From contig NZ_CP039249.1 in the NCBI RefSeq assembly GCF_004795835.1, positions 1,174,501 to 1,238,500 of the forward strand: a stretch of 64,000 nt of DNA, given 5' to 3'. This DNA is from Sphingomonas sp. PAMC26645. Its GTDB lineage: Bacteria; Pseudomonadota; Alphaproteobacteria; Sphingomonadales; Sphingomonadaceae. The notes beneath the pieces were generated by a model that worked only from the letters and a program-made list of their open reading frames with translations, was not told the origin of the DNA and searched no databases. Shown piece after piece: positions 54,747 to 62,902 of the stretch (position 1 is its first letter; each line of letters begins with the position of its first letter). A program made the translations under genes and the position numbers.

Positions 54747-55093
54747 ACGCCCAATGCCTCGTCGGCCGAGAGATTGGTATCGCTGCGTCCAATCGCAACT
54801 TCGGACCCTATGACGAAGCTTTGGCCCACTTGGTTATCGTAGCCCAAATGCAGGCTATACCCAATGCCGTCTTTCCTGCGATCGATGACAGAGGATAGGT
54901 GTGGCAGGTCATAGTGAACCGTTGTTCGTCTCCAGTCGGTATCAGCACCGATCTTGAAGCCGCTGAATCTCGGCTCAGCAGGCGTGTCCTGGGACTCCAT
55001 CTGTGTTGGTTCCGGTGCGTGCTGCTGGACTTGCGCCACGGCAGGTAGAGATATCGCCGCGCATATACTCGTGACCAGGTATGTGATCTTCAT
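54650..55093 (-). pseudogene. outer-membrane beta-barrel (opacity/Omp25-like), truncated C-terminally
   Basis: Starts 'MKITYLVTSICAAISLPAVA' with a signal peptide, and contains 'FSGFKIGADTDWRRTTVHYD', 'GIGYSLHLGYDNQVG', 'VIGSEVAIGRSD' and 'GLLVEPQILLYGRV', a typical small barrel with alternating strands. It stops being similar at 'LYGRVQQ', where the sequence joins the antisense of the sensor kinase; normally more strands follow. The upstream start at 55093 is a normal ATG. The frame continues to 54410 but only by chance. Confidence 0.78.
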
Positions 55094-55326
55094 CGAACGC
55101 CTTCCATTTGGTCTGGATCAGACCGCACGAAGACTTTGTCCGCCGAGAATTGCGCAGGCATTGTGCGTTGGCCAGGCGCGCGAGTGCGGACGGTACTTTA
55201 CACGCTGGAGCGCGGCAGTGACGTCGTGCCAGTGTCGGGAACAGGCGCAGTTCGGCGTCTACCGCGATCTCGTCGTCGCCGAGCCCGACCTCATCCCGCA
55301 ACTCGGCGACTAGATTGCGAGCAGAG

Positions 55327-58300
55327 CTATCCCGATGATGTCTGTGTTCGCACCGTCGGAGCATCCGAACCTTCTAGTCTCGCCGTCCAGCCGCCGAAGC
55401 GGGCATAGAGCGTCGGCAGGACGAACAGCGTCAGCAGCGTGGCCGAGATCAGGCCGCCGATCACTACGGTCGCGAGCGGCTTCTGCACCTCGGCGCCAGC
55501 TCCATGTCCCAGAGCCATCGGTACGAAGCCGAGGCTGGCGACCAGTGCCGTCATCGCCACCGGTCGCAGTCGTGCCAAGGCGCCGTCGTGCGCGGCGCGT
55601 GCCCTGTCGATGCCGCGCGCCATCAGGTCGTGGATCGACGACACCATCACCAGACCGTTGAGCACGGCAATCCCCGACAGTGCGATGAACCCGACCGCAG
55701 CAGAGACGGAGAACGGCATGCCGCGAACCACGAGCGCGAGCACACCGCCGACCAGCGCGAGCGGCACGCCGGTGAACACGATCGCAGCGTCGCGGACCGA
55801 GCCGAGCGCGCCGTACAGCAGCAGCATGATGACCGCGAAGCAGACTGGCACGACGAGCATAAGGCGGTCGCGCGCGGAGGCGAGGTTCTCGAACTGCCCG
55901 CCCCATTCGACATAGGTACCGGGCGGCATCGTCACCAGCGCGTCGATCGCGGCGCGCGCGTCGGCGACTACGCCGGCGACGTCGCGGTCGCGGACGTTGG
56001 CCTGGACGACCACGCGGCGCTTGCCGTTCTCGCGGCTGATCTGGTTGGGTCCATCGACGACTGCGATGTCGGCGACGGTCGACAGCGGCACGAACCCACC
56101 TGCCGACGTCGGGACGGGGATCTGCGCGACCTGGGTAAGGTCCGATCGCGACGCTTCGGACAGGCGGATCACGACGGGGAAACGTCGATCGCCCTCGAAG
56201 ATCATGCCGGCCTCGCGTCCACCGATCGCGGCGGCCAAGGTGTCCTGCACATCGCCCGCGGTGACGCCGATGCGTGACATCGCCATGCGGTTCGGGCGAA
56301 TGTCGAGCATCGGCAGGCCTTCTGTTTGCTCGACGCGCACGTCGACCGCGCCGCGGGTCTTGCGCAGGATGTCGGCGATACGGTCGGCGGCGGCGTTCAT
56401 GCCGCCGAAGTCGTCGCCGAAGATTTTCACCGCGATGTCGCCGCGCACGCCGGCGATCAGTTCGTTGAAACGCATCTGGATCGGCTGGGTAATCTCGTAC
56501 GCGTTGCCCGGTAGCGCCGAGAGTTGCCGCTCCATTCGCGCGACGAGCGCTTCCTTGGCGAGGCTCGGGTCTGGCCATTCCGCCTTGGGTTTCAGGATGA
56601 CGAAGGTGTCGGTGGCGTTCGGCGGCATCGGATCGCTCGCGATCTCGGACGTGCCGGTGCGCGAGAAGGCGAAGCGGACCTCGGGCTGGCGCGCGAGCAG
56701 CTTCTCGACCTGGAACTGCATCGCCTGGCTCTGGTCGACCGAGGTGCCGGGGATGCGGACCGCCTGGACGAGGATGTTGCCCTCGTCGAGCTGCGGCAGG
56801 AACTCCTGGCCGAGCGTGGTGAAGGCGACACCCGCCAGCGCCAGCGCGCCGACGGCGATGCCCAATGTGATATTCGGGCGGCGCATCGCCTTGCCGAGAC
56901 CCGGTTCGTAGCGGCGACGCAGCCAGCCGATGATCCGGCTCTCTTTCTCGTCGACGGGCCGGCTGAGCGCTATCGCGATCGCCGCGGGGACGAACGTCAT
57001 CGACAGGATGAAGGCGAAGACGAGCGCGATGATGACGGTCAGCGCCATCGGCTCGAACATCTTGCCCTCGACGCCGGTGAAGGTGAGCAGCGGCGCATAG
57101 ACGAGAATGATGATCGCCTGCCCGTAGACCGAGGGGCGGATCATCTCGCGCGCCGATGCCGCGACCAGATCGAGCCTTTGTCGCAGAGGCAGTGGCTCGC
57201 TGCGGCCGTGCTGCGCGTCGCCCAAACGGCGGAGTGCGTTCTCGACGATGATGACGGCGCCGTCGACGATCAGCCCGAAATCGAGCGCGCCCAGACTCAT
57301 CAGGTTCGCCGACACGCCGGCCTTCAGCATGCCGGTGCTTGTCAGCAGCATCGTGATCGGGATCACCAGCGCGGCGATCAGCGCGGCGCGGAAATTGCCG
57401 AGCAGCACGAACAGCACGACGATGACCAGCACCGCGCCCTCGGCGAGGTTGCGGGCGACGGTCGCGATCGTCGAATTGACGAGGTCGGTGCGGTTAAGCA
57501 CCGGCTTCACCACGACGTCGACGGGCAGGGCCCGGCCGATCTCTTGTAGCCGCGTGCCGACGCCGGTCGAGACGGTGCGGCTGTTCTCGCCGATCCGCAT
57601 GACTGCGGTGCCGACGACGACCTCGTGGCCGTTCTCCGACGCCGAGCCCATCCGCAATGCCTGGCCTGTGCGGACGGTGGCGATCTGGCTGAGCAGGATC
57701 GGCACGCTCTCGCGCGTCGCGACCACGGTGCGGGCGAGCTCGTCGGCGTTGCGGATCCGACCGTCGGCGCGGACGGCGAGACCCTCGCCGTTACGGTCAA
57801 CGACCCCCGCACCCGCGCTGGTGTTGTTGCGTTCGAGCGCAATCGCGAGGTCGTTCAGCGTGATCTTCATCGCCGCCATCCGCTGGATATCGGGGACGAC
57901 GAGATACTGCTTGGTATAGCCGCCGAGGCTGTCGACCCCCGCAAGGCCCGCGCTGCTCTTCAGCTGCGGGGTGACGATCCAGTCCTGCACGGTGCGCAGA
58001 TACGTCGCCTTGTCGGGTTCGCTGACGAGGTGGTCGCCTTCGGGCGTGATGTAGCTGCCGTCCTTCTGCAGGCCGGGCTCGCCGTTGCGGTGGCGGACCT
58101 GATCGAGCTCGCGGTATTCGACGGTCCACATGAAGATATCGCCGAGACCGGTGGCGATCGGTCCCATCTCGGGCACCACGTCGTCCGGCAGGTCCTCCTC
58201 GGCGGTCCGCAGCCGCTCCGCCACCTGCGACCGCGCGAAGTAGATATCGGTCTTTTCGTCGAACACCGCAGTGACCTGCGCGAAGCCGTTGCGGCTCAAG

Positions 58301-58551
58301 GACCGCGTGTAGTCTAGGCCGGGGATGCCGGCGAGCGCGGTCTCGACGGTGAAGGCGACCTGTTTTTCGATCTGGTCGGGCGACAGTGCGGGTGCGCGGA
58401 TGTTGATCTGGACCTGGTTGTTGGTGATGTCGGGGACGGCGTCGATCGGCAGCCGCTGGATGGCGAACATTCCGGCGAGCGCGGCGGCGAGCGTCAGCAG
58501 GAGGACGAGCCAGCGCTTCTCGACGGCGAGCGTTACGATACGCGAGAGCAT
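55327..58551 (-). CDS. czcA: heavy-metal RND efflux permease, CzcA family
   Basis: Inner-membrane proton/metal antiporter of a tripartite pump. The 1,074-aa product has the two-fold RND layout. It starts 'MLSRIVTLAVEKRWLVLLLT', has 'LPIDAVPDITNNQVQI', and the TM4 motif 'ALDFGLIVDGAVIIVENALR', where D-x5-D-x6-E fits the divalent-cation (Zn/Co/Cd/Ni) HME group; Cu/Ag CusA-type proteins have a different text here. It is the last gene of a minus-strand operon, 3 nt after czcB. Confidence 0.92.
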   Translation of the reverse strand: MLSRIVTLAVEKRWLVLLLTLAAALAGMFAIQRLPIDAVPDITNNQVQINIRAPALSPDQIEKQVAFTVETALAGIPGLDYTRSLSRNGFAQVTAVFDEKTDIYFARSQVAERLRTAEEDLPDDVVPEMGPIATGLGDIFMWTVEYRELDQVRHRNGEPGLQKDGSYITPEGDHLVSEPDKATYLRTVQDWIVTPQLKSSAGLAGVDSLGGYTKQYLVVPDIQRMAAMKITLNDLAIALERNNTSAGAGVVDRNGEGLAVRADGRIRNADELARTVVATRESVPILLSQIATVRTGQALRMGSASENGHEVVVGTAVMRIGENSRTVSTGVGTRLQEIGRALPVDVVVKPVLNRTDLVNSTIATVARNLAEGAVLVIVVLFVLLGNFRAALIAALVIPITMLLTSTGMLKAGVSANLMSLGALDFGLIVDGAVIIVENALRRLGDAQHGRSEPLPLRQRLDLVAASAREMIRPSVYGQAIIILVYAPLLTFTGVEGKMFEPMALTVIIALVFAFILSMTFVPAAIAIALSRPVDEKESRIIGWLRRRYEPGLGKAMRRPNITLGIAVGALALAGVAFTTLGQEFLPQLDEGNILVQAVRIPGTSVDQSQAMQFQVEKLLARQPEVRFAFSRTGTSEIASDPMPPNATDTFVILKPKAEWPDPSLAKEALVARMERQLSALPGNAYEITQPIQMRFNELIAGVRGDIAVKIFGDDFGGMNAAADRIADILRKTRGAVDVRVEQTEGLPMLDIRPNRMAMSRIGVTAGDVQDTLAAAIGGREAGMIFEGDRRFPVVIRLSEASRSDLTQVAQIPVPTSAGGFVPLSTVADIAVVDGPNQISRENGKRRVVVQANVRDRDVAGVVADARAAIDALVTMPPGTYVEWGGQFENLASARDRLMLVVPVCFAVIMLLLYGALGSVRDAAIVFTGVPLALVGGVLALVVRGMPFSVSAAVGFIALSGIAVLNGLVMVSSIHDLMARGIDRARAAHDGALARLRPVAMTALVASLGFVPMALGHGAGAEVQKPLATVVIGGLISATLLTLFVLPTLYARFGGWTARLEGSDAPTVRTQTSSG

Positions 58552-58554
58552 GGT

Positions 58555-59709
58555 CTAGTCCTCGTCCTTCGCCGCGCCCTTGCCGAGTTCGGCCTTGAGC
58601 GTGAACGAGTTGGTCGAGGCGATGCGCTCCTCGCCGGTCAGGCCCGCGGTCACGGTAACCGCGCCGCCATTGGTGCGGCCGAGCGTCACCCGCGTCGCCC
58701 GGAAGCCGGTCGCGGTGCGGACGAAGACGTGTGGCCGGTCACCGATCATCTGCACGGCGGCCGAGGGCACGACGATGCTGCGGTCCCCGCTAGCGGGGAG
58801 AAGCACCGACACGCCGACATTCTCGCCGACGCGCCAGAGGCCGCCTGCATTGTCGATCGTCGCGATCACGGGGACGAGGCGCGTGGTTTCGTCGAGGATC
58901 GGCGAGACGAAGGTCACGCGTCCATCCTGGCGGCGGCCGGCGGACGTGACTTCCACACGTGCACCCGGCTTCACGCGGCCGGCATCAGCGGGCATGAGCG
59001 ACATCGTCACCGACACCTTGGCGAGGTTGGCGACGCGGAAGATTTCGGCGTCGGCCGCGACCTGTTGCCCGAGCGTGGCCGACCGGGCGATCACCTGGCC
59101 GGCGATCGGCGAGCGTACCGCAATGCGGTTGAGTGCGCCGCCTCCGCCACCCGTGGCCGACAGCTGCTGCCGCGCGAGTCGGAGCGCGATGTTGGCTTCG
59201 GTTGCGGCGGTGCGGGCGGCGACGAGATCCTGCCCAGGTGACACGCGTTCGGCGAACAACCGTTGTTCGCGGCGTAGGTTCGACTGGGCAAGCGCGGACC
59301 GCGCACCGGCCGCCTCGACCTCGGCGTTGAGCGAGGCTGCCTCGCGGCTCTCGATGATCGCCAGTGTCCCGCCGCGGCCGATGGACTGACCGAGGTTGCG
59401 GGTGAGCGAGACCAGCCTGCCGCCGATCGGCGCGGCCACGACCTGAACGCCCTGCGGATCGGCCTCGATCGTCGCGGGCAGTTCGATCGCGCCGGCGACG
59501 CCGCCGACGGTCGGGCGCGTGACCTCGATACCGGCGTCGGCGATCTGCTGTGCCGACAGGGTCGCGACCGTGGGATCGCCGGAAGCCTTCTCTCGATCCT
59601 CGCCTGCCACCGCGTTGGCAGAGGGCGCCGGGTCGGGGGAGGGGCCACAGCCTGCGAATGCCAAGGCGGCAGCGGCAGGCGCGATCGCGCGCAAAATGGT
59701 GCGGTTCAT
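58555..59709 (-). CDS. czcB: RND efflux periplasmic adaptor, CzcB-like lipoprotein
   Basis: A 384-aa membrane-fusion protein with signal and lipobox 'ALAFAGCGPS' (Cys about 20), 'VAAPIGGRLVSLTRNLGQSI' lipoyl half-motif, a coiled-coil hairpin (about residues 125-200) and the second lipoyl text 'AVRSPIAGQVIARSATLGQQ', a beta-barrel and a membrane-proximal domain. It links CzcA to the outer-membrane channel. Its start overlaps the czcC stop by 4 nt (ATGA, 59706-59709). Confidence 0.92.
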   Translation of the reverse strand: MNRTILRAIAPAAAALAFAGCGPSPDPAPSANAVAGEDREKASGDPTVATLSAQQIADAGIEVTRPTVGGVAGAIELPATIEADPQGVQVVAAPIGGRLVSLTRNLGQSIGRGGTLAIIESREAASLNAEVEAAGARSALAQSNLRREQRLFAERVSPGQDLVAARTAATEANIALRLARQQLSATGGGGGALNRIAVRSPIAGQVIARSATLGQQVAADAEIFRVANLAKVSVTMSLMPADAGRVKPGARVEVTSAGRRQDGRVTFVSPILDETTRLVPVIATIDNAGGLWRVGENVGVSVLLPASGDRSIVVPSAAVQMIGDRPHVFVRTATGFRATRVTLGRTNGGAVTVTAGLTGEERIASTNSFTLKAELGKGAAKDED

Positions 59710-60968
59710 CGGTCGGTGTCCTTGGCAATCGGCGCTTCGGCAGTCAGCCGTTCGAGGCGCGCACGTGCGTCGTGATAGGCGGCAAGCGCGTCGATCGCGG
59801 CCGTCCGTGTGTCGAGAAGCGTCCGCTCCGCGTCGAGCAGGTCGAGCTGCCCGAACTTGCCTTCGCGGTAGCCGATGCGCGCGATCCGCACAGCTTCCAC
59901 GGCGGCTGTGAGCGCCGGCCCGGTCGCGTTGCGCGCCGTAGTCGCGGCGTTCGCGGCCTCAGCCTGCGTGGTGGCGATGTCCTGCTCGGCATCGAGCAAC
60001 GCCACGCGGCGCAGCGCGTCCGACTGGTCGCGTTGCGCGTCTGCGACCACAACCGCAGATCGGCCGCCGTTGAAGACGGTTAGCGGAATCGAGACGCCGA
60101 AGACGGCGGCGGTGTCGTTGGTCTGTTCGAGCCGTCGGGCGCTGGCGCTGAGCGTCAGGTCCGGCACCCGCTGGCTGCGCGCGAGCCGCACCTGCGCGGT
60201 CGCGGTGTCGAGATCCGCGCGGGCTGCCGCGGCGATGAGTGTGCCCGTCGAACGGGATGGCTGGAGGGGGCCCAGCGCGTCCACCAGCTGGAACCAGGAG
60301 TCGTCGAGCGCGCCGACCGGCATTCCAATAAGCCGGGCAAGGTTCGTCCCGGCAACGGCGGCTGAACGGTCCGCCCGTTCCAAAACGCCCTCGGCCGCAA
60401 GGCGCGCTACGTCTGCGCGCTGTTCCTCCAGTGGTGAGGCGCGCCCCGCCTGCACCCGCACCTTGGCGGCGCGGAGCACTTCGGCGGCAATCCCGATCTG
60501 ATCGCGCGCGACCGCTACACGACGTTGCGCGGTTACCCCGACGACATACGCCTGCGTGACCCGCAGTCGGAGGTCGGCGCGCGCGATCGCTGCTGCGATA
60601 CCTGCGCGGCCGATCTGCGCGTCGGCGAGTGCCATCCGCGCCTGCCGCTTGCCGCCGCGTTCCAGGGGCAACGCCAACCCCAGCGTCGTTTCGGACGAGC
60701 GCAGGCCCCGATAGATCCCGGACCCCGCGACGTTCTCGGTCTCGGCGACGATCGACGGGTTCGGCCGAAGCGCAGCGACCCGGCGCTGCGCTTCGGCCGC
60801 GCGAACGCCGGCGGATGCGGCATCCTGGAAGGGCGACGACGCGCCTGCGCGGTCAAGCGCCTCGGCGAGCGTAAGGACCGGTTCCGCCAAAACCGGCGGA
60901 CGGGTCTGGGCCTGCAGCGACGATGCGCAGGCGCCTGCGGCCACGATAGCCGCGAGAATACGATGCAT
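59706..60968 (-). CDS. czcC: TolC-family outer-membrane channel, CzcC-like
   Basis: A 420-aa protein with signal peptide ('MHRILAAIVAAGACASSLQA'), then two TolC/OEP repeats with long helices: 'LTLAEALDRAGASSPF', 'RPNPSIVAETENVAG', 'QAGRASPLEEQRADVARLAA' and 'YREGKFGQLDLLDAERTLLD' with the conserved G-x-x-x-x-L-D-L-L-D-A-x-R-T. AGGAG precedes the ATG at 60968, which begins the signal; an in-frame upstream ATG at 61004 is less likely. Outer part of the metal pump. Confidence 0.92.
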   Translation of the reverse strand: MHRILAAIVAAGACASSLQAQTRPPVLAEPVLTLAEALDRAGASSPFQDAASAGVRAAEAQRRVAALRPNPSIVAETENVAGSGIYRGLRSSETTLGLALPLERGGKRQARMALADAQIGRAGIAAAIARADLRLRVTQAYVVGVTAQRRVAVARDQIGIAAEVLRAAKVRVQAGRASPLEEQRADVARLAAEGVLERADRSAAVAGTNLARLIGMPVGALDDSWFQLVDALGPLQPSRSTGTLIAAAARADLDTATAQVRLARSQRVPDLTLSASARRLEQTNDTAAVFGVSIPLTVFNGGRSAVVVADAQRDQSDALRRVALLDAEQDIATTQAEAANAATTARNATGPALTAAVEAVRIARIGYREGKFGQLDLLDAERTLLDTRTAAIDALAAYHDARARLERLTAEAPIAKDTDR

Positions 60969-61023
60969 GGGAATGCTCCTGACGAAGTAGACGCGGGCGC
61001 GCATCGCGCACCTGATCGACGTG

Positions 61024-61356
61024 TCAGGCCCGGGGCGGTCTCAGCGCGGTGTCGGCGTTCCGCCCGACCAGCGCCGCGCCGTCGGAGGACGCGAGCGTGG
61101 CGCCGGTTGGACCGGTTATGCCGTCCAATGCGTCGGAGTCCGGCGCGCTCATATGGTGCGCGTGGCAACTGCCGTGATGATGCGGATAGCCCTTGTCGGC
61201 ATCGGCCGCGACCTGATCGCCATCGCTATCGATATGCAAAGCAGCTTCGTACTGGCTGGTCTCGATGCAACCGCCAACCTCGGCCGCATGCGCCACCCCG
61301 ACCCATGTGGTCAGTACGAGCATCAGACAGGCAAGGAAGGGCAGGAGCCTACGCAT
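61024..61356 (-). CDS. small periplasmic His-rich protein, CzcI-like
   Basis: A 110-aa protein with a signal peptide ('MRRLLPFLACLMLVLTTWVG', cleaved near AHA) and a metal-binding 'HHHGSCHAHH' (about residues 58-68) plus Cys30. Position and composition match CzcI-type proteins at the head of czcCBA operons. It could act as a metal buffer or sensor accessory. It starts the operon; its start faces the dienelactone hydrolase gene 283 nt away. Confidence 0.72.
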   Translation of the reverse strand: MRRLLPFLACLMLVLTTWVGVAHAAEVGGCIETSQYEAALHIDSDGDQVAADADKGYPHHHGSCHAHHMSAPDSDALDGITGPTGATLASSDGAALVGRNADTALRPPRA

Positions 61357-61639
61357 CGCCGACCGAATAGCAGATGCCTGCGCCGCTGTAACGGGCGTCG
61401 TGGTGAAGCGGTGGCGGAGCAGGCGTTACGCCTGGACACGAGATGCGTGGCATAGTTGCTGCAGATTTCGAATTCGGCTCTTCTGGTGCCGTGATGGGTA
61501 TCGACGAGACCCATCTCGCCAAATTCCGGTCGAAGCATCGACACCGGCCGCGTGCATTGGCGGCGTACGCCGGATTTCCCGTGAACGAGCCCCGGCGATG
61601 CGGTAGCGCGGCTGGGCAGCTCTATCGGGATACCGCGCC

Positions 61640-62392
61640 ATGATCATCTCCAGCGACGAATTCGTCGATCTGCCCTCAGCCGATGGCGGCGTGATGCGGG
61701 TTCATGTGTTTCGCCCGGCGATCGAGGGGCGGTTTCCCGGGGTTTTGCTGTTCTCGGAAATCTATCAGGTGACGGCGCCGATCCGGCGACTGGCGGCGTA
61801 TATCGCGGGGCACGGCTACTGTGTCGCGGTCCCCGAGGTGTATCACGAGTATGAAGCGCCCGGGACCGTGCTGGCGTACGACACCGCCGGTACGGATCGC
61901 GGCAACGCGCTGAAGATCGCCAAGCCGGTTGCGGCGTTCGATGCCGATGCGACCGCCGGACTGGATTTTCTGGCCGGACACGCGGCCTGCACGGGACGGC
62001 TCGCGACGGTGGGCGTCTGTCTGGGCGGGCATCTGGCGTACCGCGGGGCGCTCGATCCACGGGTGAAGGCGGCGGCATGCTTTTATCCGACCGATATCCA
62101 TGCGGGATCGCTCGGGCTCGGCAAGGATGACGACAGCCTAGCGCGGATGGCGGACCTGAAGGCGGAGACGCTGTTCGTCTTCGGTCGCGCCGATCCGCAT
62201 GTGCCGTTTGCCGGCCGGGCACTCATCCGTGCGCGCTTGGAAGAGGTCGGTGCGCGCTATGAATGGCATGAGGTCAACGCCGCGCACGCGTTCCTGCGCG
62301 ACGAGGGACCACGGTACGACGCGGCGCTGTTCGCGCAGGCGACCGGCTGGATGTTCGCATTGTTCCAGCGGGTTCTGTCTGCCTCCTACTGA
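61640..62392 (+). CDS. dienelactone hydrolase family protein
   Basis: A 250-aa alpha/beta hydrolase. Nucleophile Cys is in 'VGVCLGGH' (G-x-C-x-G-G), Asp in 'GRADPHVP' and His in 'NAAHAFLRDEG'. Dienelactone hydrolases use Cys-Asp-His to open lactones from chlorocatechol degradation, but many family members have other substrates. It stands alone with no aromatic-degradation genes nearby, so the natural substrate is unknown. Confidence 0.88.
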   Translation: MIISSDEFVDLPSADGGVMRVHVFRPAIEGRFPGVLLFSEIYQVTAPIRRLAAYIAGHGYCVAVPEVYHEYEAPGTVLAYDTAGTDRGNALKIAKPVAAFDADATAGLDFLAGHAACTGRLATVGVCLGGHLAYRGALDPRVKAAACFYPTDIHAGSLGLGKDDDSLARMADLKAETLFVFGRADPHVPFAGRALIRARLEEVGARYEWHEVNAAHAFLRDEGPRYDAALFAQATGWMFALFQRVLSASY

Positions 62393-62902
62393 GGGTCCAG
62401 CGCCTTGTGTACCGGTAGCGATCGCGTGATTTCGCTATTGAAAGACGGCTGTCTGCCGGGTGTGCCCCAGTTGGACTGAGCCGTTCTCTGCGACGCTTCG
62501 TCCGTAAACCGTCGATGGAGCGATTTATGAATTTGCGACACGATGACGATGCGCGTTCGGCGGTCGTACCACGACTTAACCCGCTGAAAAGTCGCTGAAG
62601 ACTGTCCAAGGCCTCGAACCGGTAGAGCCGACCCCGTAATATTGGCAAAACCGAACCATCTTGACTCGTCGACCAATAGCAGTGAGATAGCGCTATCAAC
62701 GGACCCGCACAGACGGGCGTGACGAGGAATGGGGATGGCTTTTAACGCTATTGATGTCGCATGCCCGTCGGCCAGTTGGTCGAGCCGGTGGAGTACGTCG
62801 CGCAGTACCTAGCGCCCGGCACCTGACGTTTTTCAAGCTTTCATAACAACGAGACGCTTCCTGCCGCCAGTCGGACAGCGAGGTTCCAAGAGGATCCTGA
62901 AC
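62393..62902. other. 510-nt upstream region of the TonB receptor gene
   Basis: No gene recognised. Contains the palindrome GATAGCGCTATC (62686-62697), with a GCTTTTAACGCTATTGATG stretch about 35 nt to its right. The receptor promoter probably lies in its second half. Confidence 0.5.
62686..62697. promoter_or_regulatory. candidate LacI-family operator
   Basis: GATAGCGCTATC is a perfect 12-bp palindrome with the AGCGCT core typical of LacI-family repressors, about 205 nt upstream of the receptor ATG. The right flank extends it to CTATCA as in the consensus TG-x-TAGCGCTA-x-CA; the left flank has one mismatch. Confidence 0.55.

Noticed and set aside
46050..55326. Attachment-site duplication of the tRNA-Ser 3' end
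   Set aside because: No second copy of the CGAATCCCTCCGTC text was seen on the right side of the accessory region, and no integrase gene.
55094..55326. Possible small genes between the barrel fragment and czcA
   Set aside because: Short frames on both strands have no ribosome site, signal or similarity.
61357..61639. Small frames between the CzcI-like and hydrolase genes
   Set aside because: Arg-rich shadow-type composition; the gap is more simply a divergent promoter region.
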